A stretch of DNA of 64,000 nucleotides from Lachnospiraceae bacterium (GCA_024699325.1 JAILPS010000029.1:34284-98283); one strand, 5' to 3'. Counted from the stretch's first letter, positions 54,374 to 63,587 are shown. Made by a program: numbers and translations. Notes: generated by a model from the sequence alone, not told the origin.

Positions 54374-55096
54374 ATGAAGAAGAAATCCAAGCTGCGCAGG
54401 ATAATCAAAATCTGCCTGGTTATAGTGCTTATAATCGGGCTGATGGGAGTTATGGCGCTTAGTGTGATTAATGCATATATGGTTAGCAGTACTAAAAGTT
54501 ATATTTTAAGCGAGGAGGAGGCTGCAGCGCTTGACGATGTGGACTGCATTCTGGTGCTTGGCTGCAGGGTTTATAAGGACGGAACGGCTTCGCCCATGCT
54601 TGCGGACCGCGTGAAGGTTGGCATCAGGATGTACGAGACAGGGGTTACAGACAGACTTCTCATGAGCGGTGACCACAGCACGGATTACTACGATGAGGTG
54701 GGCACCATGAAGACCATGGCGATAGATGCAGGCATCGAGGCGGACAATATTTTCTGCGACCACGCAGGTTTTTCGACATACGAGAGCATGTACAGGGCCA
54801 AGGAGATATTCCAGGTTAAGAAAATGATTATCGTGACCCAGGGCTACCACCTCGTGAGGGCGGTGTACGATGCGAGGGCGTTGGGCATAGACGCATATGG
54901 CGTGAGCGCCGACGAGAGAAGCTACGCAGGTCAGTCTGTGAGGGATGCAAGAGAGGTTGTGGCCAGAGCCAAGGACTTCCTCTACTGCATATTTAAGCCT
55001 GAGCCCACATATCTAGGCGACGTGATTCCGATTAACGGAAACGGAAGCCTGACGGAGGGAAGAAACTATATAAGGAATATAAGCGCAAAGAAGTAG
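54374..55096 (+). CDS. SanA/YdcF-family (DUF218) envelope protein
   Basis: 240 residues. A basic N-terminus and one membrane helix ('IIKICLVIVLIIGLMGVMAL') anchor it, with the domain outside the membrane. 'DCILVLGCRVYKDGTASPML' near 57, 'RLLMSGDHSTDYYDEVGTMK' near 95, 'FSTYESMYRAKEIF' near 133 and 'IVTQGYHLVRAVYDARALG' near 150 are the DUF218 motifs; SanA relatives support envelope integrity and vancomycin exclusion. GAGGCGGG lies before the ATG. The transporter gene follows closely. Confidence 0.9.
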   Translation: MKKKSKLRRIIKICLVIVLIIGLMGVMALSVINAYMVSSTKSYILSEEEAAALDDVDCILVLGCRVYKDGTASPMLADRVKVGIRMYETGVTDRLLMSGDHSTDYYDEVGTMKTMAIDAGIEADNIFCDHAGFSTYESMYRAKEIFQVKKMIIVTQGYHLVRAVYDARALGIDAYGVSADERSYAGQSVRDAREVVARAKDFLYCIFKPEPTYLGDVIPINGNGSLTEGRNYIRNISAKK

Positions 55097-55116
55097 AATT
55101 GTATAAGGGGGATTAT

Positions 55117-56538
55117 ATGAATAATACTTTGAAGCTGAACAAGAAGCGAACCTTCACAATAGGTTTCGCGTTTTTTGGGATTCTGTTGTTGTGGCAGGTG
55201 TACGATTCCTGGTGCCCGACTTTTCTGTCGGAGCTGTTTAGAAACACCTTCTATGGTGATTCGACTGAGGACCACACGGAGGAGGTTCAGTACCTCGTGG
55301 GAATCATGATGGCGCTTGACAATCTTGCGGCGCTCATTCTGCTGCCGCTGTTTGGCAAGCTTTCAGACAAGACGCACACAAGAATTGGCAAGAGAATGCC
55401 ATATATTCTGGTGGGAACTGCGGTCTCAGCGGTTGCATTTCCATTCATTCCTGTGCTGTTTCACTACAACAATCTCGCAGGGGTGGTTATAGTCATGGCC
55501 ATAACTGTGTGCTTCATGATGATGTACAGAAACCCTGCGGTAGCGCTCATGCCTGACATGACGCCTAAGCCGCTTAGAAGCCGCGCCAACGGAATCATTA
55601 ATATCATGGGATATTTAGGCGGTGCCTGCGCCACATTTCTTGGAATATTCTTCGTGCTCAGCTCATATCTTGGAACGAAGGCGGGGGCAGAGCACAACTG
55701 GCAGTATCACAATATCTGGGCGATAGAGCTTCCGTTTTTGATTGCCTCAGTGCTCATGGTGATAAGCGCGCTCTTCCTGTTTTTTAAGGTTAAGGAGAAC
55801 GATATCGCTGTTGAGATGAAGGATGAGATGGAGCTTGGAGAGAAGCTGGCAGCTGTCGAGGACAGAGTTGAGGCGGACAAGCCAATGAGCAGGGCAAACA
55901 GGCGAATGCTCATATTAATTCTGGTGGCAGAATTCTTCTGGTTCATGGCGGATAACGGCATCGGAACCTTCATGGGAAACTACACTGTGTACTACCTGAA
56001 GGCCGCGACATCCTCCAACATGATCAACACCATCGTGGGTGGACTGGGCTCAGTTTTAGGCTTTGCCGTCGGCGGTGCAATCGCCGCCAAAATCGGCAGA
56101 AAATGGACTGTTTCAGGCGGTATAGGAATATCGCTTGCAGCATATATTACGTGGATTGTGCTCACATTTACAGTGCTTAAGGGCGCGGCCGGAAGCGGCA
56201 GTTTCCCGAAAGTTATATGGGCCATCTGGTTTGTGAAGGGCTTAGGCATGAGCCTCGTCCACGTCAATTCCTTCCCTATGGTTGTGGAGCTATGCTCCTC
56301 AGACAAAATCGGAAGGTTTACAGGATATTACTACGCGGCATCCATGGCGGCGCAGACGATCACGCCTATCGCCCTTGGAACGCTTCTGCTGCATCCGGAG
56401 ATCAACTTCGGTTACCTTCCGGTCTACGCAGGCGCATGCCTTGTGGTAGCATTTGTAGTATTCCTGTTTGTCGCCAATGTCAAGGTGGACAAAGTTAAAA
56501 TAGCGAGAGGCTTAGAGGCCTTTGATAGTGAGGATTAG
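55117..56538 (+). CDS. MFS transporter of the GPH/SLC45-like group
   Basis: 473 residues with about twelve membrane helices. 'GFAFFGILLLWQVYDSWCP' (helix 1), 'GKLSDKTHTRIGKRMPYIL' near 85 (the cytoplasmic loop typical of glycoside-pentoside-hexuronide and SLC45 carriers), and 'RSRANGIINIMGYLGG' near 158 support a sugar-cation symporter. The track's TTG start is replaced by ATG 55117, which has AAGGGG before it. It runs into a phosphodiesterase gene after 2 bases. Confidence 0.88.
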   Translation: MNNTLKLNKKRTFTIGFAFFGILLLWQVYDSWCPTFLSELFRNTFYGDSTEDHTEEVQYLVGIMMALDNLAALILLPLFGKLSDKTHTRIGKRMPYILVGTAVSAVAFPFIPVLFHYNNLAGVVIVMAITVCFMMMYRNPAVALMPDMTPKPLRSRANGIINIMGYLGGACATFLGIFFVLSSYLGTKAGAEHNWQYHNIWAIELPFLIASVLMVISALFLFFKVKENDIAVEMKDEMELGEKLAAVEDRVEADKPMSRANRRMLILILVAEFFWFMADNGIGTFMGNYTVYYLKAATSSNMINTIVGGLGSVLGFAVGGAIAAKIGRKWTVSGGIGISLAAYITWIVLTFTVLKGAAGSGSFPKVIWAIWFVKGLGMSLVHVNSFPMVVELCSSDKIGRFTGYYYAASMAAQTITPIALGTLLLHPEINFGYLPVYAGACLVVAFVVFLFVANVKVDKVKIARGLEAFDSED

Positions 56539-56540
56539 CA

Positions 56541-57377
56541 ATGTTAAAAAGCAGACTTATCAACCGTGTCAATCCCCTGTTCATCCAGGGTATATGCCAC
56601 AGAGGACTGCACAATGAGGTGGACTGTGAGAACAGTCTGAAAGCATTTCAAAACGCGTTAGATGTGCACATGGCAATAGAGTTTGATGTGCATCTGACGA
56701 AGGACGGCGAGCTGGTTGTGTTTCACGATTCGAAGATGGAGAGAATGACCGGCAGCGAGGGAATTATCGAGCACCTGACTCTTAAGGAGATCAGAGAGAA
56801 TTACAGGCTTCTTGACGGCCAGAAGATACCTACTTTCCAGGAGGTTTTAAACCTGGTGGGGGAGCAGGTCCCGATGGTCGTTGAGATGAAGGTTTATGAG
56901 CTCAACTATAAGCCGCTTGCCAAGGCGGTTTACAGGATGCTCAGGAAGAATATCAGGGATAAGAGCAACGTGATGCTAATATCGTTTGACCCCAGAGCAC
57001 TTCTTCCGTTTAACGGCAAGGGCTACGTGAGACAGCTTCTGATTGCGGATTCGGCCAGCTATATGGTGGTCTGCAGAAGATTTTTCCAGAGCATTGACGT
57101 AGATCAGTTCTTGTTTAAGGATTTCAGAGTTAAAAACTATGCCAAGCATCATTTTGTGAACACATGGACGATTGAGACGCCTGAGCAGTTAGAGGCGGTG
57201 CTTCCATATGCCGACACTATCACGTTCCAGCATGTGGATCCAAACCTTGTGAGAGAGAAGCTCACGAAGAAGAACGCAGAGCATCTGGAGAGGTTCAGGA
57301 GAAGACAGCAGATGCTGGATGACTTCTTCGAGTGGCAGGCTAAACTGTCGAAGAAGGACAATGTTCACGACAATTAG
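56541..57377 (+). CDS. Glycerophosphodiester phosphodiesterase
   Basis: 278 residues. 'ICHRGLHNEVDCENSLKAF' at residues 16-34 gives the catalytic His-Arg and Glu-Asn pair, followed by 'IEFDVHLTKDGELVVFHDSK' (metal-binding Glu/Asp and second His near 60) and 'VPMVVEMK' near 115. It hydrolyses glycerophosphodiesters to glycerol 3-phosphate and alcohols; no signal peptide, so cytoplasmic. It starts 2 bases after the transporter gene, so the pair may import and use a glycerophosphodiester or sugar. The C-terminus ends in a basic helix. Confidence 0.92.
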   Translation: MLKSRLINRVNPLFIQGICHRGLHNEVDCENSLKAFQNALDVHMAIEFDVHLTKDGELVVFHDSKMERMTGSEGIIEHLTLKEIRENYRLLDGQKIPTFQEVLNLVGEQVPMVVEMKVYELNYKPLAKAVYRMLRKNIRDKSNVMLISFDPRALLPFNGKGYVRQLLIADSASYMVVCRRFFQSIDVDQFLFKDFRVKNYAKHHFVNTWTIETPEQLEAVLPYADTITFQHVDPNLVREKLTKKNAEHLERFRRRQQMLDDFFEWQAKLSKKDNVHDN

Positions 57378-57388
57378 GAGAGAACACT

Positions 57389-58495
57389 ATGGAATTTGTT
57401 TTTGAGACACCTGCGGGGAGTGTGGAGCATGTGTATGAGGGCTATGACTGTGTCAGGGACAATGCAGAGGTTTTGTGTTCCTGTGGAAAACACGCGCTTA
57501 TCGTGACGGGAAGGCATTCTGCCGCGGCAAACGGCTCACTTCGCGATGTGATCACCGCGCTTGAAAATGGCGGTGTCTCATATTCACATTTTAGCGAGAT
57601 AGAGGAGAACCCTTCAGTTGAGACCATCATGAAGGCCAGGGACTACGGTTTTAGCGAGGGCGCTGATTTTGTCATAGGTATCGGCGGAGGCTCGCCCATG
57701 GACGCGGCAAAGGCCATCGCTGTCATGATTGCAAATGCTGACAGGGGAAGCGGCTATCTGTACGACAGGAGCGTTGCAGATGTGAAGGCGCTTCCTGTTG
57801 TGGCTGTCCCGACGACATGTGGAACGGGCTCAGAGATGACAGGAGTTGCCGTGCTCACAAGACATGACAAGGGCACGAAGGAATCCATGGTTTACAAGGT
57901 TTTTCCTAGGTTCGCCTTCATAGATCCGAAGTATCTTAAGGCAGCGCCTGACAGCGTTATCTGCAACACAGCCATGGACGCCTTCGGACATATGGCGGAG
58001 AGCTACATGTGCAAGAACAGGAATGACAAGAGCATGGCGGCTGTTGAGACAGGCTTAAACATCTGGTCCATGGTTAAGGATAAGCTTATGGGCGGAGATG
58101 ATTTGGACGACGATGATCTGGAGAAGCTGATGCTTTCGTCCATGTACGCAGGCATCGCCATATCATACACGGGAACCAGCATTCCCCACGGTCTAAGCTA
58201 CAGGGTTACATACAAGCTTGGAGTGCCCCACGGCAGGGCAATCGGATACTTCCAGTACGGTTTCTTAAGGGAAGCACCCGAGGAGGAGAGCAAGAAGGTT
58301 TTAGAGTTTGCGGGTTTTGACACTGTAGAGGATGTGGACGATTATTTTAAGAAGACATGTGGTTTTAAGCCGCTTGACGCAGAGGTTTTAGGCGAGGCGG
58401 TCGACGAGCTTATGCAGGTTGAGAGGAAGCTTAAGGGCGCCGTGTTTAACATTGACAGGGATGTACTTCTAAGGATATGTGAGACCTGCAGGTAG
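57389..58495 (+). CDS. Iron-containing alcohol dehydrogenase
   Basis: 368 residues. The NAD(P) site 'VIGIGGGSPMDAAKAIA' near 95, 'VPTTCGTGSEMTGVAV' near 137, and the metal ligands Asp/His in 'NTAMDAFGHMAESYM' near 193 plus His in 'SIPHGLSY' and 'GVPHGRAIG' near 268-282 are all present, so it is probably active. It reduces an aldehyde or ketone, or the reverse, typical in fermentative anaerobes. Substrate unknown. It lies in the run with the phosphodiesterase (11-base gap). Confidence 0.93.
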   Translation: MEFVFETPAGSVEHVYEGYDCVRDNAEVLCSCGKHALIVTGRHSAAANGSLRDVITALENGGVSYSHFSEIEENPSVETIMKARDYGFSEGADFVIGIGGGSPMDAAKAIAVMIANADRGSGYLYDRSVADVKALPVVAVPTTCGTGSEMTGVAVLTRHDKGTKESMVYKVFPRFAFIDPKYLKAAPDSVICNTAMDAFGHMAESYMCKNRNDKSMAAVETGLNIWSMVKDKLMGGDDLDDDDLEKLMLSSMYAGIAISYTGTSIPHGLSYRVTYKLGVPHGRAIGYFQYGFLREAPEEESKKVLEFAGFDTVEDVDDYFKKTCGFKPLDAEVLGEAVDELMQVERKLKGAVFNIDRDVLLRICETCR

Positions 58496-58502
58496 GAGGA
58501 CT

Positions 58503-58712
58503 ATGTCTGAGATAGATGATTTTATAGACATGATTGACGCCAAGATGGATAAGGGTGTCAGCAGGCTTAAGGTTGAAGTGAGCGAGGAGTTATCACAGGG
58601 CGAGGTCAGGGAACGCTATCACCACGGCAGATGCGATGTGGGAAGCCCCTGGGCCCGCGGAACAGTCACAAACTGTGACGCTGTGGATGTGGATGAAGTA
58701 CAGGAGAAGTGA
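58503..58712 (+). CDS. Small acidic hypothetical protein next to the DUF2075 gene
   Basis: 69 residues, starting 'MSEIDDFIDMIDAKMDKGVS' with a central 'RYHHGRCDVGSPWARG' that looks conserved-type (His, Cys, Gly-rich). ATG 58503 follows TAGGAGGA; the track's earlier start overlaps the dehydrogenase gene. Its stop overlaps the next start as TGATG, so it is made together with the DUF2075 protein and may be its partner. Confidence 0.6.
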   Translation: MSEIDDFIDMIDAKMDKGVSRLKVEVSEELSQGEVRERYHHGRCDVGSPWARGTVTNCDAVDVDEVQEK

Positions 58713-60172
58713 TGAAGGCTGTTAATCTGTATGTTCTGACGAGGGCGGGCTCGGCAATGTTTCGCGAGACATTTAACGCGCTGTCCGACAATCAGGAAAT
58801 GATTAAAAACCATGAATATAACGACCTCAGAGGGCTGGTGGACGGCATAGATGGCGTGGACGACGCCGCGTGGATGTGCGAGGGCTTCTGGTATTCCTAC
58901 AGAATTCCACACATTTCGAAGGAGTTTGATCTTCTGAAGTTAGAGCCCGGGCGCCTGATCGTAAACATCGAGCTTAAGAGCCAGGATGTGGGGCGAGAGA
59001 GAATCTGCGCCCAGCTTAAGCAGAACAGGTCGTATCTGGCGCATTTTAACACGAGGACGGAGTGTTTTACATATGTCTCGGAGCTGGATGCGGTTTTCAG
59101 GCTGGACGGTGAGGAGCTGGCAGAGTCAACATTTGCAGAGCTTGTGAGGACGCTAAGAGGGTTTGACGGGGCACATATCTATGAGAATCTGGATATGTAT
59201 TTTAAGCCTGCCAACTATCTGGTGGCGCCTCTTACGCAGCCGGAAAAGCTTCTAAACGGGGAGTATTTTCTGACCGGGCAGCAGCTTAACTTTAAGAGCG
59301 ACATCCTGAAGCGGATGGAGGAGGAGTGCGCAGTCTACGGAATAACCGGGGAGCCTGGAACGGGCAAGACTCTGCTCCTCTACGATATGGCTATGGAGCT
59401 GTCTAACAGGGGCAAATGCTGTGTGGTACACGGCACAAACCTTAGCGAGGGACATCTATACATAGACAAGCGCCTTGACAGGCTGGATATTTTGGGGCCA
59501 GCTGACGTGAGCGCGCAGAAGCTGTCGGAGTACGATTACATTCTTATCGACGAGCTTCAGAGAATATATGACGGCGTCACGAATGTACTTCACGGTTTTA
59601 TCGGAAAGAAGCCTGTGATTGTGTCATACGACGAGGAGCAGGTTTTAAGCCAGGCAGAGGACGGCAGAAGAATCGGCTTAAGGATCAGGAGCCTTCCGGG
59701 CTACGAGGAGTTTAAGCTTACGAATTCCCTTCGAATTAACAAGCAGATTGCGGCGTTTTACAAGATGATGTTTAACATGTCCGCAAAGCCCAAGGGACCT
59801 GTGGATTTTGACTGCGTGGACGTGGTCTATGCATCCTCCATGGAGGAGGCTCTAAGAATTATGGGGCTCTACTGCTCGGGCAGGGACTACAGGCTTATAT
59901 ACTGTGAGGAAAGCTCTGACTGCACAAACTACGCCGCCATGGGAGTTAGCTCCTTAAGTGTTATCGGCCAGGAGTTTGACAACGTGATAACGGTTATGGA
60001 CGAGCATTTTTCCTACGACGGGGACGGCGTTCTTAAGGGAAGTGTTACACAACACGACTTCATCAAGATGCTCTACCAGAATGTCACGAGAACCCGGGAC
60101 AGGCTGTGCATTCTGGTGTATAAGAACCCTGATTTATACTGCGAGCTACTAAAAATTAAGGAACTGGGCTGA
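58712..60172 (+). CDS. DUF2075 helicase with an N-terminal nuclease-like domain
   Basis: 486 residues. Residues 1-150 contain 'EFDLLKLEPGRLIVNIELKS' near 70-88, which fits a PD-(D/E)XK or NERD-like core (Asp, then Glu-x-Lys), though a first catalytic Glu is not certain. Then comes the helicase-like ATPase: Walker A 'GITGEPGTGKTLLLYDMAM' near 212, Walker B-like 'YILIDELQRIYDG' near 275, and a UvrD-type C-terminal 'LSVIGQEFDNVITVMDEHFS' near 415. DUF2075 proteins occur with defence and repair functions. Function unknown in detail. Confidence 0.8.
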   Translation: MKAVNLYVLTRAGSAMFRETFNALSDNQEMIKNHEYNDLRGLVDGIDGVDDAAWMCEGFWYSYRIPHISKEFDLLKLEPGRLIVNIELKSQDVGRERICAQLKQNRSYLAHFNTRTECFTYVSELDAVFRLDGEELAESTFAELVRTLRGFDGAHIYENLDMYFKPANYLVAPLTQPEKLLNGEYFLTGQQLNFKSDILKRMEEECAVYGITGEPGTGKTLLLYDMAMELSNRGKCCVVHGTNLSEGHLYIDKRLDRLDILGPADVSAQKLSEYDYILIDELQRIYDGVTNVLHGFIGKKPVIVSYDEEQVLSQAEDGRRIGLRIRSLPGYEEFKLTNSLRINKQIAAFYKMMFNMSAKPKGPVDFDCVDVVYASSMEEALRIMGLYCSGRDYRLIYCEESSDCTNYAAMGVSSLSVIGQEFDNVITVMDEHFSYDGDGVLKGSVTQHDFIKMLYQNVTRTRDRLCILVYKNPDLYCELLKIKELG

Positions 60173-60181
60173 ATAATATTA

Positions 60182-60210
60182 TTGACTTAACGCAAATTAC
60201 AAATTATACT
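60182..60210 (+). promoter_or_regulatory. Promoter of the sulfhydrylase gene with a GGCGC direct repeat
   Basis: TTGACT (60182-60187) and TATACT (60205-60210) lie 17 bases apart. Downstream at 60223-60236 TTGGCGC occurs twice in a row, ending in the palindrome GGCGCC, within the leader; a repressor site is possible. No SAM riboswitch was recognised. Confidence 0.7.
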
Positions 60211-60255
60211 GTGTTTTAATTCTTGGCGCTTGGCGCCTAATCTAGGAGGATTTAT

Positions 60256-61533
60256 ATGAGACAGGAAACTAAATGTATCGAGGGTGGATATACACCTAAA
60301 AATGGCGAATCCAGACTTATGCCTATCGTGCAGAGCACAACATTTAAATATGACACAAGCGCTGACATGGGCAAGCTGTTTGATTTACAGGCTTCAGGAT
60401 ATTTCTACACCAGACTTCAGAACCCTACCAACGACTATGTTGCAGCTAAGATTGCCGAGCTTGAGGGTGGCTCATCTGCTATGCTTACATCGTCAGGTCA
60501 GGCGGCTTCATTCTTCTCAACATTTAACCTTGCAGGCGCAGGCGACCACATCGTTGCTTCTTCAAGCATCTACGGTGGTACCTTCAACCTCTTCAATGTA
60601 ACCATGAGAAAGATGGGCATCGACTTCACATTTGTAAGCCCTGAATGCACAGACGAGGAGTTAGAGGCAGCATTTAAGCCTAACACCAAGTTGGTTTTCG
60701 GCGAGACAATCGCTAACCCTGCACTTATCGTTTTAGACATCGAGAGATTCGCGAAGGCCGCTCACGCACACGGCGTTCCGCTTATCATCGACAACACATT
60801 TGCAACACCTATCAACTGCAGACCATTCGAGTGGGGCGCTGATATCGTCATCCACTCTACAACCAAATACATGGACGGCCACGATGCTTCTGTCGGCGGC
60901 TGTATCGTAGACTCAGGCAAATTCGACTGGATGGCTCACGCTGAGAAGTTCCCTGGCATGTGCACTCCTGACGAGTCATACCACGGTCTCACATACGCTA
61001 AGGATTTTGGCAACAAGGCTTTCATCACCAAGTGTACAGCACAGCTTATGCGTGACCTGGGCTCAATCCAGTCACCTATGAATGCATACCTGTTAAATCT
61101 TGGTCTTGAGTCTCTGGCGGTGAGAGTTGCTCGCCACTGCGAGAACGCCAAGAAGGTTGCAGAGTACTTAAAGGCCAGCCCATATGTATCATATGTCACA
61201 TACCCGGGTCTTCCTGGCGACAAATACTATGATCTTGCCAAGAAGTACATGCCTGACGGCACCTGCGGTGTTATCTCCTTCGGCGTCAAGGGCGGCAGAG
61301 CTACAGCTGAGGAGTTCATGAAGAACCTTAAGTTAGCTATCATCGCAACCCACGTTGCGGATGCTCACACCTGCGTACTTCACCCTGCATCATCTACACA
61401 TCGTCAGTTATCTGACGCTGAGCTTGAAGCTGGCGGCATCAAACCTGACATGATCAGATTCTCATGCGGTATCGAGAATGTGGACGATATCATCGAGGAT
61501 ATCGACCAGGCTCTTAAGGCTGCTGTGAAATAG
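60256..61533 (+). CDS. metY: O-acetylhomoserine sulfhydrylase (aminocarboxypropyltransferase)
   Basis: 425 residues, full length for this Cys/Met-metabolism PLP enzyme. 'SSGQAASFFSTFNLAGAGDH' near 80, 'LIIDNTFATPINCRPFEWGA' near 178, and the PLP lysine in 'VIHSTTKYMDGHDAS' near 204 are diagnostic; 'THVADAHTCVLHPASSTHRQ' near 370 fits the sulfhydrylase subgroup. It joins O-acetylhomoserine and sulfide to give homocysteine for methionine synthesis. Single gene with its own promoter and terminator. Cystathionine gamma-synthase-like activity cannot be ruled out. Confidence 0.92.
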   Translation: MRQETKCIEGGYTPKNGESRLMPIVQSTTFKYDTSADMGKLFDLQASGYFYTRLQNPTNDYVAAKIAELEGGSSAMLTSSGQAASFFSTFNLAGAGDHIVASSSIYGGTFNLFNVTMRKMGIDFTFVSPECTDEELEAAFKPNTKLVFGETIANPALIVLDIERFAKAAHAHGVPLIIDNTFATPINCRPFEWGADIVIHSTTKYMDGHDASVGGCIVDSGKFDWMAHAEKFPGMCTPDESYHGLTYAKDFGNKAFITKCTAQLMRDLGSIQSPMNAYLLNLGLESLAVRVARHCENAKKVAEYLKASPYVSYVTYPGLPGDKYYDLAKKYMPDGTCGVISFGVKGGRATAEEFMKNLKLAIIATHVADAHTCVLHPASSTHRQLSDAELEAGGIKPDMIRFSCGIENVDDIIEDIDQALKAAVK

Positions 61534-61587
61534 AACACATTTTTTTCACGAAATCAACATTTTTTAAACATAATCGTGTTTTATACT

Positions 61588-61622
61588 AGCCTCATCATCA
61601 AACAGATGGTGAGGCTTTTTAG
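61588..61622 (+). terminator. Intrinsic terminator of metY
   Basis: AGCCTCATCATC and GATGGTGAGGCT form a 12-bp stem (one T-G) around AAACA, ending in TTTTT. Confidence 0.9.
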
Positions 61623-61649
61623 ATAAATTTTTTACAGGAGGACACGACT

Positions 61650-63284
61650 ATGAGAAACAGAAAACATGCAGCGATTTTTATGAGTATGGCAATGACAGCA
61701 GCTATGGTAGCTGGTTGTTCCACAACAGAGGAGACCACTACAACTACTACGGCATCTAACTCATCTGAGACCACTACAGAGGCAGTGGCAGACGCAGATA
61801 CTGAGACTACAGTTTCCGAAGAGACAACTGACGAACAGACAGAGGAGGTTACTGAGGAAGTTACCGATGAGGCTACAGATACAGCAGAATCCGGCGACTC
61901 TTCAGACAGCGACAGACCTGAACTTCCTGACGGTGAGGCACCTAGCGGCGAAGCTCCAGATGGCGAGGCTCCAGATGGCGAGGCTCCAGACGGAGCACCT
62001 GGCGGAGAGGGTGGAGCACCTGGCGGATCTTCATCCAGCGGTGTAGACTCATACGACAGCGTAGTTAACTACACAGAGGACACCACAGTTGACGGCGAGA
62101 CATTTACATCCACAGGAACAGATGAAAATGCAATCTTAGTTGACAGCGACATAGAGGTCACCATCACAAATTCTACTATCGACAGAACTTCTGACGACAG
62201 TACGGGCGGTGACAACTCAAGTTTCTACGGCGTGGGCGCAGCGGTTCTTACAACCGACGGCACAGTCACAGTTTCTAATTCGACAATCACAACTGACGCG
62301 GCTGGTGGCGCTGGCGTTTTCGCATACGGTGACGGTGTTGCCTATGTTAGCGACACGACAATCGTAACCCAGCAGAGCACATCAGGCGGCATCCATGTTG
62401 CGGGCGGCGGAACATTATACGCTTCCAACTTAGACGTTACCACATACGGTGGTTCTTCAGCGGCCATCAGATCTGACAGGGGCAGCGGCGTTATGGTAGT
62501 TGACGGCGGAACCTACACCTCAAACGGCTCAGGCTCGCCTGCAATCTACTCTACAGCGGACATCACGGTTTCTAACGCGACTCTTACAGCGACAGCTTCT
62601 GAGGCAATCTGTATCGAGGGACTTAACTCTATAACTCTTATCGACTGTGATCTTACCGGCAACATGCCAGACGACTCACAGAACGACATCACATGGAACA
62701 TCATCCTCTACCAGAGCCAGTCAGGTGACTCTGAGGAGGGCAACTCAACATTTTCTGCGACTGGCGGCTCTATCACAGCTCTTAACGGCGGTATGTTCTA
62801 CACCACCAACACAGAGTCAACATTTATCTTAGAAAATGTGGAGCTTAATTATTCAGACGACGCGGCATTCTTACTTCAGTGCACAGGCAATGCCAATGCC
62901 CGTGGTTGGGGTTCTACAGGATCTAACGGTGCTGACTGCTCATTCACAGCTATCGACCAGGAGCTTGAGGGCTACGTTATCTGGGACAGCATCAGCAACT
63001 TAGACTTCTACCTTACAGAGGGCAGCTCACTTGTCGGCGCATTCATCGACGACGAGACATGGGCAGGCGATGGCGGCAGCGGCTACTGCAATGTCTACAT
63101 TGACGACACATCTTCATGGATCGTCACAGAGGACAGCTACGTTACACTTCTTAGCGTATCATCTTCAGTAACAATCGTGGACGAGTCTGGCAACACCGTT
63201 TCAATCGTTGGCAGCGACGGCACAGTTTACGTGGACGGCGACAGCTCTTACACAGTTACAGTCGACTCATACGAAACCAACTAA
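61650..63284 (+). CDS. Surface lipoprotein with beta-helix domain (adhesin-like)
   Basis: 544 residues. 'MSMAMTAAMVAGCSTTEETT' contains a signal sequence with a lipobox Cys near residue 24. A very Thr/Glu-rich stalk follows, then a Pro/Gly/Asp stretch made of 'DGEAP' repeats (~90-125), and from about 130 a repetitive beta-helix of short strands ending in Asn, Ser and Thr ('ITNSTIDRTSDDS', 'VSNSTITTDAAGG'). No catalytic residues were recognised; this layout is common in anaerobe adhesins and carbohydrate-binding surface proteins. Ribosome site AGGAGG precedes the ATG. Confidence 0.82.
   Translation: MRNRKHAAIFMSMAMTAAMVAGCSTTEETTTTTTASNSSETTTEAVADADTETTVSEETTDEQTEEVTEEVTDEATDTAESGDSSDSDRPELPDGEAPSGEAPDGEAPDGEAPDGAPGGEGGAPGGSSSSGVDSYDSVVNYTEDTTVDGETFTSTGTDENAILVDSDIEVTITNSTIDRTSDDSTGGDNSSFYGVGAAVLTTDGTVTVSNSTITTDAAGGAGVFAYGDGVAYVSDTTIVTQQSTSGGIHVAGGGTLYASNLDVTTYGGSSAAIRSDRGSGVMVVDGGTYTSNGSGSPAIYSTADITVSNATLTATASEAICIEGLNSITLIDCDLTGNMPDDSQNDITWNIILYQSQSGDSEEGNSTFSATGGSITALNGGMFYTTNTESTFILENVELNYSDDAAFLLQCTGNANARGWGSTGSNGADCSFTAIDQELEGYVIWDSISNLDFYLTEGSSLVGAFIDDETWAGDGGSGYCNVYIDDTSSWIVTEDSYVTLLSVSSSVTIVDESGNTVSIVGSDGTVYVDGDSSYTVTVDSYETN
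61929..61988 (+). repeat. 15-bp coding repeats (DGEAP) in the surface lipoprotein
   Basis: Four in-frame units near GATGGCGAGGCTCCA, two of them identical. Copy number could vary the stalk length without frameshift. Confidence 0.8.
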
Positions 63285-63295
63285 ATATAATTTCC

Positions 63296-63326
63296 AGCCC
63301 ACCCTTCGGGGTGGGCTTAATTTTTT
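63296..63326 (+). terminator. Intrinsic terminator of the surface lipoprotein
   Basis: AGCCCACCC and GGGTGGGCT form a perfect 9-bp stem around a TTCG tetraloop, followed by TAATTTTTT. Confidence 0.92.
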
Positions 63327-63435
63327 CGCGGGCCCGCTACACGGGCCTCGCACTATGGAACCGGGCCCGCTACACGGGCCTCGCACTACGTGTCTCACGT
63401 TCACATATTGGTGCGTTGTGTACTTCTCGGGCAAC

Positions 63436-63476
63436 GCAGGAAGTAATTTTCCAAAAGCAGGAAAACAACTTCCTGC
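63436..63476. other. Long imperfect hairpin
   Basis: GCAGGAAGTAATTTTCC and GGAAAACAACTTCCTGC pair over 17 bp with two mismatches around AAAAGCA. It sits immediately left of the nested structure at 63480. Confidence 0.7.
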
Positions 63477-63479
63477 TAT

Positions 63480-63587
63480 CCCGGCCGACTGCGCCGTCAA
63501 TTAGGTCTTCGCTCTCGGCGATTGGCCAATCCGCTTCGCGAATTGACATAATCGCCTTCGCTCAGACCACTATGCTCGTCGGCCGGG
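63480..63587. repeat. Nested inverted-repeat structure (MITE-like or structured element)
   Basis: Perfect 10-bp ends CCCGGCCGAC / GTCGGCCGGG enclose further concentric pairs GGTCT / AGACC and GGCGATT / AATCGCC, centred within about three bases of each other, plus an inner palindrome GATTGGCCAATC. This could be a small mobile element without coding capacity, or a structured RNA. No target-site duplication is obvious. Confidence 0.6.

Noticed and set aside
60172-60256. SAM or T-box leader before metY
   Set aside because: The leader is about 40 bases, far too short for either element, and lacks their conserved boxes.
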